Positions 19,472 to 29,954 of a DNA stretch of 64,000 bases are shown one piece after another. The position numbers were made by a program, and so were the translations under genes. Origin of the DNA: Xanthomonas prunicola (lineage in GTDB: Bacteria; Pseudomonadota; Gammaproteobacteria; Xanthomonadales; Xanthomonadaceae); assembly GCF_002846205.1 (NCBI RefSeq), contig NZ_PHKV01000001.1:434001-498000 (forward strand), in the 5' to 3' direction. Position 1 is the first letter of the stretch; every line of letters begins with the position of its first letter. A model generated the notes under the pieces. The model was not told where the DNA came from. It made no database searches and worked only from the letters and a program-made list of their open reading frames with translations.

Positions 19472-20560
19472 TCAACCCGCCACGATCCGCAGCACATCGT
19501 CCAGCAACGCGGCCGCCGTGACCTCCGCACCCGCACCCGGGCCCTGGATCAACAACGGCTGCTCGCGGTAACGGTCGCTGCTGATCGCGACACGGTTGTC
19601 GGTTCCGGCACCGCCCGCCAAGGGGTGATCCAGCGCAAGCTCACGCAATCCCACGCTTGCGCCATGCGCATCCACCCGGCCGACAAATCGCAGACACCGC
19701 CCCGCTGCGCGTGCCTGCTGCCAGCGCGCGCTGACGACGGCATCCAGTTCGCCCAGGCGTGCATCCAGTTGGCCGATCGGCACGCTGGTGAGGTCGGCAG
19801 GCACCAGCGACTCCACGTGCACCTGTTCGGCCTCCAGTTGCCATCCGGCCGCACGCGCCAGGATCAGCAACTTGCGCCGCACGTCCTCGCCGGAGAGATC
19901 GATGCGCGGATCCGGCTCGGTATAACCAGCCGCCATCGCTTCGCGCACGCAGGCAGAAAATACGCCATTGCCGTCGTAGCGATGAAACAGCCATGCCAAC
20001 GACCCAGACAATACGCCTTCGATCGAATGGATGTGGTCGCCGCCGGCGACCAACGCACGCACGCTGCTCAACACCGGCAACCCGGCGCCCACGGTGGCGC
20101 TATCCCCGTAATGCGCGCCGCTGGCATGACGCGCAGCATGCAGCGCCTGCGCACGCGACAACGCGGTGCCCTGGCCCAGTTTGTTGGCGGTGACCACATG
20201 CACACCGCGCAGCAACCACTCGACATGCCAATCGGCGACGACATCGCTGGCGGTGGCGTCTACCAACACATCGCCGGCACGCAGTGCAGTGGTTTCAGCC
20301 CATGGCTGCAAGACCGCCTGCCCGCGCGGCGCGGCATTGGCCTGTTGCAGCGCCTGCTCGGCACTCACGCCGCAATCCTGCGCAATGCGCGAATTGGCCA
20401 GCCAATCGAAGCGCGGCAAACGCAGTTGGCGTTGCTGCAACGCGGTGTAGCGGGTCACGAAAGCGCGTCCCACGGTGCCAGTCCCAAGCAAGGCCAGCCG
20501 CGGGGTGGGCGTCACCGCAGCGACCGCAGCGCGGCGCGCAACAGGCAGCACAGTGCTCAC
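19472..20560 (-). CDS. hom: Homoserine dehydrogenase
   Basis: This 362-residue enzyme reduces aspartate semialdehyde to homoserine. The N-terminal Rossmann fold starts LALLGTGTVGRAFV. The catalytic domain has SGSLAWLFHRYDG and DLSGEDVRRKLLILAR, which contains the conserved Asp and Lys. There is no ACT domain, so allosteric control by threonine through such a domain is not expected. Its start overlaps the metB stop as ATGA, making it the last gene of metX-metB-hom. Placement with methionine genes suggests it feeds homoserine to MetX. Confidence 0.92.
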   Translation of the reverse strand: MSTVLPVARRAAVAAVTPTPRLALLGTGTVGRAFVTRYTALQQRQLRLPRFDWLANSRIAQDCGVSAEQALQQANAAPRGQAVLQPWAETTALRAGDVLVDATASDVVADWHVEWLLRGVHVVTANKLGQGTALSRAQALHAARHASGAHYGDSATVGAGLPVLSSVRALVAGGDHIHSIEGVLSGSLAWLFHRYDGNGVFSACVREAMAAGYTEPDPRIDLSGEDVRRKLLILARAAGWQLEAEQVHVESLVPADLTSVPIGQLDARLGELDAVVSARWQQARAAGRCLRFVGRVDAHGASVGLRELALDHPLAGGAGTDNRVAISSDRYREQPLLIQGPGAGAEVTAAALLDDVLRIVAG

Positions 20561-21774
20561 GCGTCGACCTGTTTACGGTTGGTGGCGGTCAGGGTGGCTT
20601 CTGCACGGGCCAGACCGGCACGCAGATCGATCAGCAGATCTTCGGTCGACTCGATCCCGATCGACAGCCGCAACAAGCCATCGGAAATGCCGGCTGCCGC
20701 ACGTGCTTCGGCAGTCATCGCCGCATGCGTCATCGAGGCCGGATGCGCGATCAGGCTTTCCACCCCGCCCAGCGATTCGGCCAGCGTGAAGTAACGCAGC
20801 CCATCGACGAACGCACGCACTGCCGCTTCGCCGCCTTCGAGCTCGAAACTCATCATCGCGCCGAAGCCCTTCTGCTGACGCGCCGCCAGGGCATGGCCCG
20901 GATGCGTCGCCAGCCCGGGGAAATACACCTGATTGACTGCCGCGTGCCCGTCCAGCAGCGCAGCGATCGCGTCGGCATTTTCCTGATGCACGCGCAGGCG
21001 CGCGTCCAGCGTGCGCAGACCGCGCAAGGTGAGGAAGGCATCGAACGGCGAGCCGGTCAGGCCCAACGCGTTGGCCCACCACACCAGTTGCTGATGCAGC
21101 TGCGCATCGCGCGCCACCACCGCACCGCCCACCACGTCGCTATGGCCGTTGATGTACTTGGTGGTGGAATGCAGCACCAGATCGGCACCGAAATCCAAGG
21201 GCTTCTGCAGCGCAGGTGACAGGAAGGTGTTGTCCACTACCGTCAATGCGCCGACCTTCTTCGCCGCTTCGATGACAAAGCGCAGATCGGTGATGCGCAG
21301 CAGCGGGTTGGACGGGGTTTCGATCAGCACCAGCTTGGGCGACTGCGCCAACGCATCGGCGAGAGAACGCGGGTCGGTGAGATCAGCGGTGATCAGCGCA
21401 AAGTGGCCCTTCTTGGCCAGCGCATTGAACAGGCGCCAGCTGCCGCCGTACGCATCGTGCGGCACCACCAGCGTATCGCCGGGCTGCAACACCGCATTGA
21501 GCACCAGATTGATCGCGCCCATGCCGGTGGAGGTGATCACGCCACCGGCGCCGCCTTCCAGTTCGGCCAGCGCTTCGCCAAGCAGATCGCGGGTCGGGTT
21601 GCCGCTGCGGGTGTAGTCATACTGGCGCTTGTTGCCGAAGCCATCGAACGAAAAATTCGACGACAGCACGATGGGCGGAGTGACTGCACCGTAGGCGGTG
21701 TCGCGGTCGATACCGGCACGCACGGCGGCAGTGGCAGCAGTACAGGGGGCGTCGGTGGGGTCACGAAAGCTCAT
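20557..21774 (-). CDS. metB: Cystathionine gamma-synthase / O-succinylhomoserine sulfhydrylase family PLP enzyme
   Basis: This 405-residue Cys/Met metabolism PLP enzyme has YDYTRSGNPTRDLLGEALAE near the N terminus, the cofactor-binding TSTGMGAINL and the PLP lysine in HSTTKYINGHSDVVGG. It joins activated homoserine with cysteine (or sulfide) in methionine synthesis. The family members metB, metZ and metC are hard to separate by eye. The neighbourhood with metX favours a synthase. It overlaps metX upstream and hom downstream by four bases each. Confidence 0.9.
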   Translation of the reverse strand: MSFRDPTDAPCTAATAAVRAGIDRDTAYGAVTPPIVLSSNFSFDGFGNKRQYDYTRSGNPTRDLLGEALAELEGGAGGVITSTGMGAINLVLNAVLQPGDTLVVPHDAYGGSWRLFNALAKKGHFALITADLTDPRSLADALAQSPKLVLIETPSNPLLRITDLRFVIEAAKKVGALTVVDNTFLSPALQKPLDFGADLVLHSTTKYINGHSDVVGGAVVARDAQLHQQLVWWANALGLTGSPFDAFLTLRGLRTLDARLRVHQENADAIAALLDGHAAVNQVYFPGLATHPGHALAARQQKGFGAMMSFELEGGEAAVRAFVDGLRYFTLAESLGGVESLIAHPASMTHAAMTAEARAAAGISDGLLRLSIGIESTEDLLIDLRAGLARAEATLTATNRKQVDA

Positions 21775-22802
21775 GCGGTTTCTCCGGTGCTGCGAAGGGC
21801 GGTAGTGAGGATTGCGTCGATGCGATCGTTTTCTTTGAGGAAGGCGTCGTGGCCATATGGCGAGCGCAACACGCGCAGGCTGCCGCGCCGGCCCAGACCT
21901 TCCACCAGGCTGACCATGTCAGCCAGCGGCACCAGGCGGTCGCCCTCCACCGCCACCACGACGGTGGGCACGCGCACTTGCGCGGGGTCGATCCGATGCA
22001 GGTCGATGGATTCGGACAGACGCAGATATGCATTCACTGGCGTACGCGCTACGTACTGCACACCGGCAGCGTCCAGATAGTCCTCGGCGGCCACCCGCAC
22101 GCGGCCATTGATGACTTCCGGCGGCGCATCGAAGCGCTCGCTGAATTCTTCCGGCGTGCGGTAGCTGAGCATGGCGAACTGACGTGCCAGCGCCAGGCCG
22201 TGCTGTTCCGCGCATTGCAACTGGCCCAGCGCCACCGCACGGCGCTGCAAGGCACGCCAGGCCGCGGCATACGGGTGAGCACGATGCGCACCACTTACCG
22301 CAACCAAGGTGCCGACGCGGGCCGCATGGCGGATGGCGAACTGCAATCCAACCAGCGCGCCGTAGGAATAACCGACAAAACCGTGCAAACGCCCGATACC
22401 CAACGCGTCCAGCAACGCAGCGATCGCATCGGCCTGATCAGCGGTATCGATCGGCGCGTCCAGATTGCCGTCTGCACCGAGAAAATCGAATGCCAGCAGA
22501 CGTCGCGTGGCAGGATCCAGCGCGCGGCCGCTGCCGACCAGCCCATCCACCCAGCCCTTCTCGGGAAACAGCGCGCTCGCGGCCAAATGGCGGTGCGCAG
22601 AGATGCCGCCGGCCACGAACACCACCGGCGCATGGGCCGAGCCGATCAGTTCATAGCGCAGCCGCAGCTCGCGCATGCCGGCATGGCGCATCGGCAGAGA
22701 AACGACGAGTTCGCCGCGCACGGCAGTGATGTGGTGGTCGCTGGTGGCGGAGATGTCAACGAAATCGTTGGTAGACGGCGATGCTGTATTCACGAGGCTC
22801 AT
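21771..22802 (-). CDS. metX: Homoserine O-acyltransferase (MetX family)
   Basis: This 343-residue alpha/beta hydrolase-fold acyltransferase activates homoserine by acetylation or succinylation. The nucleophile elbow is GYSYGA, and the acid and base lie in VEGDRLVPL and YGHDAFLKE. I chose ATG 22802: the protein begins MSLVNTASPS there and GGATACCGCC precedes it. A longer in-frame start at 23069 would translate through the SAM riboswitch and is rejected. Expression is likely switched off by S-adenosylmethionine through the leader. The acyl donor cannot be decided from sequence; some Xanthomonadaceae MetX enzymes are known to use succinyl-CoA. Confidence 0.92.
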   Translation of the reverse strand: MSLVNTASPSTNDFVDISATSDHHITAVRGELVVSLPMRHAGMRELRLRYELIGSAHAPVVFVAGGISAHRHLAASALFPEKGWVDGLVGSGRALDPATRRLLAFDFLGADGNLDAPIDTADQADAIAALLDALGIGRLHGFVGYSYGALVGLQFAIRHAARVGTLVAVSGAHRAHPYAAAWRALQRRAVALGQLQCAEQHGLALARQFAMLSYRTPEEFSERFDAPPEVINGRVRVAAEDYLDAAGVQYVARTPVNAYLRLSESIDLHRIDPAQVRVPTVVVAVEGDRLVPLADMVSLVEGLGRRGSLRVLRSPYGHDAFLKENDRIDAILTTALRSTGETA

Positions 22803-22803
22803 G

Positions 22804-22826
22804 GCGGTATCCGGGGTGGATCGGCC
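22804..22826 (-). promoter_or_regulatory. Possible RBS-sequestering hairpin of the SAM riboswitch
   Basis: On the transcript, GGC..GATCC pairs with GGAT..GCC around an ACCCC loop, covering the purine-rich site just before the metX ATG. There is no T-run, so a translational rather than a terminator-type switch is suggested. Confidence 0.45.
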
Positions 22827-22874
22827 ATCGAGCTTCGCGGAGCTCGCGTTCGAGGTGCACAAGGCACGATTCGA

Positions 22875-22991
22875 ACCATCTTTCGGCGGACGCGAAGGTC
22901 CCCGCAGGATTTGGCACCAAACGCGGACGCTTGCGCGCTCCGCTGGCTGCCCCGGCATCAAAGGGCCTGTCCCTCCGCCGGTCTCGATGGT
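22875..22991 (-). ncRNA. SAM-I (S-box) riboswitch upstream of metX
   Basis: Reading the minus strand, the P1 arms ACCATC (22991-22986) and GATGGT (22880-22875) pair perfectly. Between them are the S-box core segments GGCGGAGGGACAGGCCC, GATGCCGGGGCAGCC, GGTGCCAAATCCTGC and CGAAAGATGG in the canonical order. The P3 stem has a GCAA loop with flanking GCGGAGCGC / GCGTCCGC. The P4 stem is GCGGGGAC / GTCCGC. It senses S-adenosylmethionine and should repress metX-metB-hom. Confidence 0.95.
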
Positions 22992-22997
22992 GAGGCT

Positions 22998-23026
22998 AAG
23001 ATGCCAGCAGATTTTTGCGATGTCAA
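22998..23026 (-). promoter_or_regulatory. Promoter of metX-metB-hom
   Basis: On the minus strand a perfect -35 TTGACA (23026-23021) is followed after 17 bases by CATCTT (23003-22998). Transcription would begin about 7-12 bases before the riboswitch P1 stem, which fits well. Confidence 0.8.
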
Positions 23027-23037
23027 TCTCTTCATGC

Positions 23038-23061
23038 GGATGGAAAGATATATTTTCATCC
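23038..23061. promoter_or_regulatory. 24-bp imperfect palindrome upstream of the met promoter
   Basis: The arms GGATG and CATCC plus inner AAA / TTT and a TATA centre give 10 of 12 matched pairs. It sits 12 bases upstream of the -35 box and between the divergent metX and LytM peptidase genes, a typical place for an activator or repressor site. The regulator is unknown. Confidence 0.5.
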
Positions 23062-23121
23062 GATACCACTCTGGCCTGTGATGGGCCGCATACTTGCGCC
23101 CCTTCTGCTTGAGTCGATGGC

Positions 23122-24030
23122 GTGCCTCACCTCGTCCCTCGCACTGCCCTGCCGGTCTTTATCACAGCACTGGTTTTGGTACTGGCTTGCGCGCGCCCGG
23201 CGCACGCACAGCAGCGTTGGCATTGGCCCGGCGCTGCCGCAACGCCCTCACCGCAGTCACTGGCCCCACAATCCGCTCCGGCCGCCATCGGCACTGGCGC
23301 TGCGCTGCAACTGGAATGGCAGGCCCCGGTCTACCTCGCCTGGGTCACCAATCCACTAGCCGGGCCCGCGCAGCTGCGCCTGAGCGCACCAGCCAGCGAG
23401 GATTACCGCGCCGTGCCGCAATTGCCGCTGACGCTTGCGTTGGCCGCACACGAGCGCCGCCTGGTGACCCGGCTGTATCCGGCCAGTAACCAGCGCACCC
23501 TGGGCGGGCTCGGGCTCACGCTCGACGTGGTGCCGGGCGATCCGCGGGCTACCCCGCAGCCGGCGCCCTATCAGTTGCCATTCCGCGGCGTGCCGGTGCA
23601 GGTCGCGCAGGGCTTTGGCGGACACTTCAGCCATGCCGATCCGCCCAACTGGTACGCGGTGGACTTCGCCATGCCGCAGGGAACGCCGGTCCTGGCAGCG
23701 CGCGATGGCGTGGTCATGCAGGTGCAGCGCGATGTCGTCGACAACAACCCGAACGACCCCGCAGCCGGCGGCGGTAACTTCGTGCGCGTGCTGCACGCCG
23801 ACGGCAGCATGGCCATTTATGCCCACCTGGCGCCCGACGGCGTGGCCGTGCGCCCGAACCAGGCGGTGCGTACCGGCGAGCGGCTTGGCGCATCCGGCAA
23901 TACCGGCTTCAGCACCGCGCCGCACCTGCATTTCGCGATCCAGCGCAATGCCGACATGCGGCTGGTCTCGATCCCGTTCCGCATGCTCGGCCCGCAGGGC
24001 GAACTGCAGTTTCCCTCGCCAGCCCCCTGA
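23122..24030 (+). CDS. M23 (LytM-like) metallopeptidase, exported
   Basis: This 302-residue protein has a signal peptide (VFITALVLVLACARPAHAQ), an N-terminal beta-rich domain and a C-terminal M23 domain (about 150-300). The zinc-binding motifs are GGHFSHADPPNWYAVDFAMP and HLHFAIQ. It probably cleaves peptidoglycan cross-links in the periplasm or activates another hydrolase. All M23 ligands seem present, so it may be active. The start is a GTG at 23122. It is divergent from metX. Confidence 0.88.
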   Translation: MPHLVPRTALPVFITALVLVLACARPAHAQQRWHWPGAAATPSPQSLAPQSAPAAIGTGAALQLEWQAPVYLAWVTNPLAGPAQLRLSAPASEDYRAVPQLPLTLALAAHERRLVTRLYPASNQRTLGGLGLTLDVVPGDPRATPQPAPYQLPFRGVPVQVAQGFGGHFSHADPPNWYAVDFAMPQGTPVLAARDGVVMQVQRDVVDNNPNDPAAGGGNFVRVLHADGSMAIYAHLAPDGVAVRPNQAVRTGERLGASGNTGFSTAPHLHFAIQRNADMRLVSIPFRMLGPQGELQFPSPAP

Positions 24031-24099
24031 GGCTGGCCCCGGCCACGGCCAACCGCCGAAATCGAGGGCGCCAACCTTGCTCCAAAGGCGTGCCGCAGC

Positions 24100-24123
24100 G
24101 AAGCCGTTATAATCATCGGCTTC
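24100..24123 (+). promoter_or_regulatory. prfC promoter -10 inside an inverted repeat
   Basis: A perfect -10 TATAAT (24108-24113) is flanked by a 7-bp inverted repeat GAAGCCG / CGGCTTC with a 10-base spacer. No strong -35 is seen. The arrangement could be an operator over the promoter or a hairpin at the RNA 5' end. Confidence 0.5.
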
Positions 24124-24162
24124 CTCAGTTTCCGCAGGCGTCCGACCGGGCGCGCACCGCCC

Positions 24163-25767
<1,605 letters not shown>

Positions 25768-25842
25768 CCTGCGCGTGACCTGCAGCAAGCGTGCGCCACG
25801 GCTGGCGATGCGAATTGCTCGCAATTACGGTACCTTTTTGAC

Positions 25843-26487
25843 ATGAACGCAGACGCCTCCCCCTCGACCGACCTGCGCGACGAAATTGCCAGTGCCGTGA
25901 CGCATGGCCTGGGCGCCATTGCCGCATTGGCCGGTGGTTCGGTGCTGATTACCCTGGCCGCGATCTATGGCGATGGCTGGCAATTGGCGACCTCCATCGT
26001 GTTCAGTGCCACGCTGGTGTTGCTCTACGTCGCCTCCACCCTGTTTCACGCCATTGCGCATCCGGGCACCAAGGCACGCCTGCAGGTGCTCGATCACTGC
26101 GCGATCTACCTGCTGATCGCCGGCACGTATACCCCGTTTACGTTGATCAATCTGCGCGGCCCGTGGGGTTGGGGACTGTTCGCTGCCATCTGGACGATCG
26201 CCGCCGCCGGGGTGATCTTCAAGCTGTTTTTTACCGGCCGTTTTCGCTTGCTGTCGACCGCCCTGTATCTGGCCATGGGCTGGCTGATCATCGTGGCGAT
26301 CCAGCCGTTGCTGCGCTCCGTCGATACCTGGTCGCTGTGCTGGCTGTTGGCCGGCGGGCTCTTTTACACGCTGGGCACGTATTTCTATCAACGCGACAAT
26401 CAGCGTTACTTCCACGCCATCTGGCACCTGTTCGTGCTCGCCGGTAGCGCTTGCCACTTCGTTGCGGTGATCGCGCAGGTGATGTGA
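25843..26487 (+). CDS. HlyIII / PAQR family membrane protein
   Basis: This 214-residue protein has seven predicted membrane helices. The family metal-site residues are present: STLFHA after helix 2, the Asp of VLDHCAIY, and HAIWHLFVLAGSACHF near the C terminus. Bacterial members are called hemolysin III, but the fold is that of adiponectin receptors, which are zinc-dependent ceramidase-like hydrolases. The true activity here is unknown. Confidence 0.88.
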   Translation: MNADASPSTDLRDEIASAVTHGLGAIAALAGGSVLITLAAIYGDGWQLATSIVFSATLVLLYVASTLFHAIAHPGTKARLQVLDHCAIYLLIAGTYTPFTLINLRGPWGWGLFAAIWTIAAAGVIFKLFFTGRFRLLSTALYLAMGWLIIVAIQPLLRSVDTWSLCWLLAGGLFYTLGTYFYQRDNQRYFHAIWHLFVLAGSACHFVAVIAQVM

Positions 26488-26515
26488 ACTGTGACCTTCG
26501 GCGCGTTCGCGCGCC

Positions 26516-28498
26516 GTGCACGAGCCATCGCCAACCATTGCGCACGTGAACAACGTGCCCTCCGCTACTTCTTCGCCCTCCCGCACCTCGCGCCGCCAAC
26601 GCGGGTGGATCGGTCTCGGCATTGTTGCTGTGCTGTTGGCGATCTTCTTGCTGCTGTTCGACTGGAACTGGTTGCGCGGGCCGGTCGAACGCATGGTCAG
26701 TGCGAAGACCGGGCGCGAATTTCATCTCGGTCATCTGGATGTCGATCTGGGTCGTATCACCACGGTACGCGGCGAGCGATTGCGTCTGGGCAATGCATCG
26801 TGGTCCAAGCGCGGCGCGATGGCCGAACTGAACGCGGCCGAGATCGATGTCGAACTCTGGCCACTGCTGCGCGGCAAGCTGCAGTTGCCGGAAATCCGGC
26901 TCGAACACCCCACGCTGTTGCTGGAAGCCGGCAACGATAGCCATCCGGGCAACTGGGTGTTCGACCAGACCCAGGGCGACGGCAGCATGCCGCGCCTGGG
27001 ACGCCTACTGGTGAACAAAGGGCGCCTGCAATTTATCGACGACGCCAGCCGCTCGGATGTGGATGTCGCCATTCACAGCCTGGCACCGCCCAGCAGCGAC
27101 CAACGCGCCGCCCCGATCGGCATCGATGGCAAAGGCCGCTGGAAAGGCTATCCGTTCTCGCTCAAGGGCAATACCGCCTCACCGCTGGAATTGAGCCAAA
27201 GCGAGCATCCCTTCCGTGTCGATCTGCGCGGCAGTGCCGGCACCACGCGGACGCATGTGCGCGGCACATTGACCAACCCGTTCCAGTTCAGGGTATTCGA
27301 CCTGCAGATGGCGCTCAGCGGCCAGGACATGGAAGACCTGTACCCGCTGATCGGCGTCGCGATGCCATCCACTCCACCCTACACGCTGGACGGCCGCTTG
27401 CGCCGCGATGGCGATGTCTGGCGCTACGAAACGTTCGCCGGCACTGCCGGCGATAGCGATCTTGCTGGCACGGCAGAAATCGACCTGCGTAACAAGCGCC
27501 CTTTCCTGCGCGCGGACCTGGCTTCCAAACGGCTGGATTTCGACGACTTGGCCGGCTTCGTCGGTGCGCCGCCCAAGACCGGAACAAATGAATCAGCAAA
27601 CGCCGAGCAGAAAAAGCAGGCCGCGCAGCTTGCCGCCAGCGCCCGTGTTCTGCCAACCACGCCCTACGACTTGTCCAAATTGCGCGCAATGGATGCCCAG
27701 GTACGTTGGCGCGCGCAGCGCATCAATGCGCCGTCCTGGCCACTGGACGACATGGATGCGTCGCTGACCTTGAAGGACGGCCTGCTGCAGCTGGATCCAC
27801 TGAATTTTGGCGTGGCCGGTGGGGACATCCGCTCGACCATCCGCATGGATGCACGCAACCCCGTCATCGTCACGCAGCTGAAAGCAGGCATTCGCGGCAT
27901 CCGGCTGGATCGGCTGTTTCCAGATGCCGCGCTCGCCAAGCAGGCCTCAGGCGCAATCGGCGGCGAGCTGGATCTGCGTGGCCGCGGCAATTCGATCGCC
28001 GCGATGCTCGGCAGCGCGGACGGCTCGATCGGCGTCGGCATGGGCCGCGGTCATGTCGGCAACCTGATCATGGAACTGGCCGGCCTGGACATCGCCGAAT
28101 CGCTGAAATACCTGTTCACCGCCGACCGGCAGATTCCGGTGCGTTGCATGTTCGGCGATTTCGCCGTCAAGGACGGCCTCATGCAATCGCGCGCCCTGGC
28201 CTTCGACAGCACCGACACCATCATCATCGGCGAGGGCAACATCAGCTTGAAGGACGAAACACTGGATCTGCTGCTGCGCCCGCGCCCGAAGGACCGCAGC
28301 ATCCTCAGCCTGCGCTCGCCGCTGCGTGTGGGCGGAACCTTCAAGGACCCGTCGTTTCATCCCGACTACAAGGCGCTCGGCCTGCGTGGCGCAATCGCGA
28401 TCGGCCTGGGCATGATCGCCCCGCCCGCCGCCCTGCTGGCCACCTTCGAACCGGGACCGGGCAAGGACAGCAACTGCGGCGGCAAGTACGCCAAGTAA
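26516..28498 (+). CDS. AsmA family inner-membrane protein
   Basis: This 660-residue protein has one N-terminal membrane helix (about 30-50, GWIGLGIVAVLLAIFLLLF) and a long periplasmic region. It has AsmA-type features at both ends: TGREFHLGHLDVDLGRI near the start and LRSPLRVGGTFKDPSFHPDY near the end. AsmA-like proteins are bridge-like lipid transfer proteins between inner and outer membranes. The start is a GTG at 26516 with only a weak ribosome site; a later GTG is possible. Confidence 0.88.
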   Translation: MHEPSPTIAHVNNVPSATSSPSRTSRRQRGWIGLGIVAVLLAIFLLLFDWNWLRGPVERMVSAKTGREFHLGHLDVDLGRITTVRGERLRLGNASWSKRGAMAELNAAEIDVELWPLLRGKLQLPEIRLEHPTLLLEAGNDSHPGNWVFDQTQGDGSMPRLGRLLVNKGRLQFIDDASRSDVDVAIHSLAPPSSDQRAAPIGIDGKGRWKGYPFSLKGNTASPLELSQSEHPFRVDLRGSAGTTRTHVRGTLTNPFQFRVFDLQMALSGQDMEDLYPLIGVAMPSTPPYTLDGRLRRDGDVWRYETFAGTAGDSDLAGTAEIDLRNKRPFLRADLASKRLDFDDLAGFVGAPPKTGTNESANAEQKKQAAQLAASARVLPTTPYDLSKLRAMDAQVRWRAQRINAPSWPLDDMDASLTLKDGLLQLDPLNFGVAGGDIRSTIRMDARNPVIVTQLKAGIRGIRLDRLFPDAALAKQASGAIGGELDLRGRGNSIAAMLGSADGSIGVGMGRGHVGNLIMELAGLDIAESLKYLFTADRQIPVRCMFGDFAVKDGLMQSRALAFDSTDTIIIGEGNISLKDETLDLLLRPRPKDRSILSLRSPLRVGGTFKDPSFHPDYKALGLRGAIAIGLGMIAPPAALLATFEPGPGKDSNCGGKYAK

Positions 28499-28513
28499 CT
28501 GCCGGCGCCGGCC

Positions 28514-28942
28514 TCAGCTGGCGATATAGCGCTGCAGTTGATCGATGTCGCGCTGCTGCGTTTCGATCACTGCCTTGACCAGGTCGCCAATCGAAATCAC
28601 GCCCTGCACGCGGCCGTTTTCGACCACCGGCAGATGCCGAAAGCGCCCATCGGTCATCAGTTGCATGCAGCGCTCTACGGTGTCCGACGGCGACACCGTG
28701 ACCACCTCGGCGCTCATGATCTCCGCAACGCTGGTGGTCGAAGATGAGCGATCGCGCAGCACCACTTTGCGCGCGTAGTCGCGTTCGGAGACGATCCCGA
28801 CCAGGCGCGGCCCATCCATCACCAACACCGCGCCAATCGCCTTCTCGGCCATCAAGCGAATCGCCTCGATCACCGCGGCATCGGCCGCAACCGCAAAAAC
28901 CTCAACCTGTTTGGTCCCCAACAGCTGTCGTACGGTCTGCAT
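28514..28942 (-). CDS. CBS-domain protein
   Basis: This 142-residue protein consists of two CBS motifs in tandem (about 10-60 and 72-128), with GAVLVMDGPRLVGIVSERDY and RFRHLPVVENGRVQGVISIG. Stand-alone CBS pairs bind adenine nucleotides and regulate partners. Its start lies inside the end of the glycosyltransferase gene (41-base overlap, same strand), so it is probably co-transcribed with mtgA and the glycosyltransferase gene. The partner is unknown. Confidence 0.92.
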   Translation of the reverse strand: MQTVRQLLGTKQVEVFAVAADAAVIEAIRLMAEKAIGAVLVMDGPRLVGIVSERDYARKVVLRDRSSSTTSVAEIMSAEVVTVSPSDTVERCMQLMTDGRFRHLPVVENGRVQGVISIGDLVKAVIETQQRDIDQLQRYIAS

Positions 28943-29954
28943 GGCCCGCTCCGCGCATTGTCTGGTCGCTCCAGCCTACTCCCACCGCGCCGCGGTGGGT
29001 ATCGACCAGATACAACGGGCGCTGCTTGGCCTCGTCGTATAACCGGCCCAGGTATTCGCCAATCAACCCTAAGGCAATCAGCTGGATGCCGCCCAGAAAC
29101 AGGATCACCGACATCATGGTCGGCCAGCCGGCCACCGGGTCGCCCACCAGCGCGGCCTTGATGACGACCCAGCCGCCGAACAGAAACGCAAGCAACGCAG
29201 TGAGCAAGCCCAGATAAGTTGCCGCCCGCAGCGGTACTGTCGAAAAGCTGGTGATGCCGTCCAGCGCGAAATTCCACAGCCGCCATACTGTGAACTTGCT
29301 GTTCCCGGACAGACGCGGCGCACGCCGATACGGCAGCGCCACCTGACGAAATCCGACCCAGCCAAACAGCCCCTTCATGAAACGGTGACGCTCGCGCAGC
29401 TGTTGCAGGGCCTCCACCACGCGCGGCGACAGCAAGCGGAAATCGCCGGTATCGGCAGGAATCGGAGTCCGCGACAAGCGCCGGATCACACGGTAAAACG
29501 CATGCGCGGCGCTACGCTTGAGCCAACTCTCGCCCTCGCGAAACAGCCGCGTGCCGAAGATGTTGTCGTAGCCGCCACGCCACAGCGCAACGAATTCCGG
29601 TATCAATTCAGGCGGGTCCTGGCCATCAGCATCCAGCAATACCACCGCACCCGGCAGCACATGATCCAGCCCCGCAGAAATCGCTAACTCCTTGCCGAAA
29701 TTGCGCGACAGCCGCACCGCACTTACGGTGGCATCGGCTTCGGTGAGCGCATGCAACACGTCCCAGGTGCCATCGGTACTGCCGTCGTCGACATACAGCA
29801 CATGCGTCTGCAACCCATGCAATTGCGCCAATACTGCGCACAGGCGCGGATGCAGCAGAGGAATGCTGGTTTCTTCGTTGAAAGCCGCGATGACCACGGT
29901 CAGGCGCTCAGGAGCGACCGGCGATTGGACAGTATCGATCGTGACCACCCTCAT
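28902..29954 (-). CDS. Family 2 glycosyltransferase with C-terminal membrane helices
   Basis: This 350-residue protein has an N-terminal GT2 domain with [22 protein letters not shown] and [14 protein letters not shown], then two membrane helices (about 235-310). This is the layout of GtrB/Dpm1/ArnC-type enzymes that load a sugar onto undecaprenyl phosphate. The sugar is unknown. ATG 29954 overlaps the mtgA stop as ATGA, so it is coupled to mtgA. Upstream in-frame codons fall within mtgA and were not used. Confidence 0.92.
   Translation of the reverse strand: MRVVTIDTVQSPVAPERLTVVIAAFNEETSIPLLHPRLCAVLAQLHGLQTHVLYVDDGSTDGTWDVLHALTEADATVSAVRLSRNFGKELAISAGLDHVLPGAVVLLDADGQDPPELIPEFVALWRGGYDNIFGTRLFREGESWLKRSAAHAFYRVIRRLSRTPIPADTGDFRLLSPRVVEALQQLRERHRFMKGLFGWVGFRQVALPYRRAPRLSGNSKFTVWRLWNFALDGITSFSTVPLRAATYLGLLTALLAFLFGGWVVIKAALVGDPVAGWPTMMSVILFLGGIQLIALGLIGEYLGRLYDEAKQRPLYLVDTHRGAVGVGWSDQTMRGAGHADRTTAVGDQTG

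Noticed and set aside
22803..23069. N-terminal extension of metX
   Set aside because: The codons would pass through the SAM-I riboswitch and the promoter; the real start is 22802.
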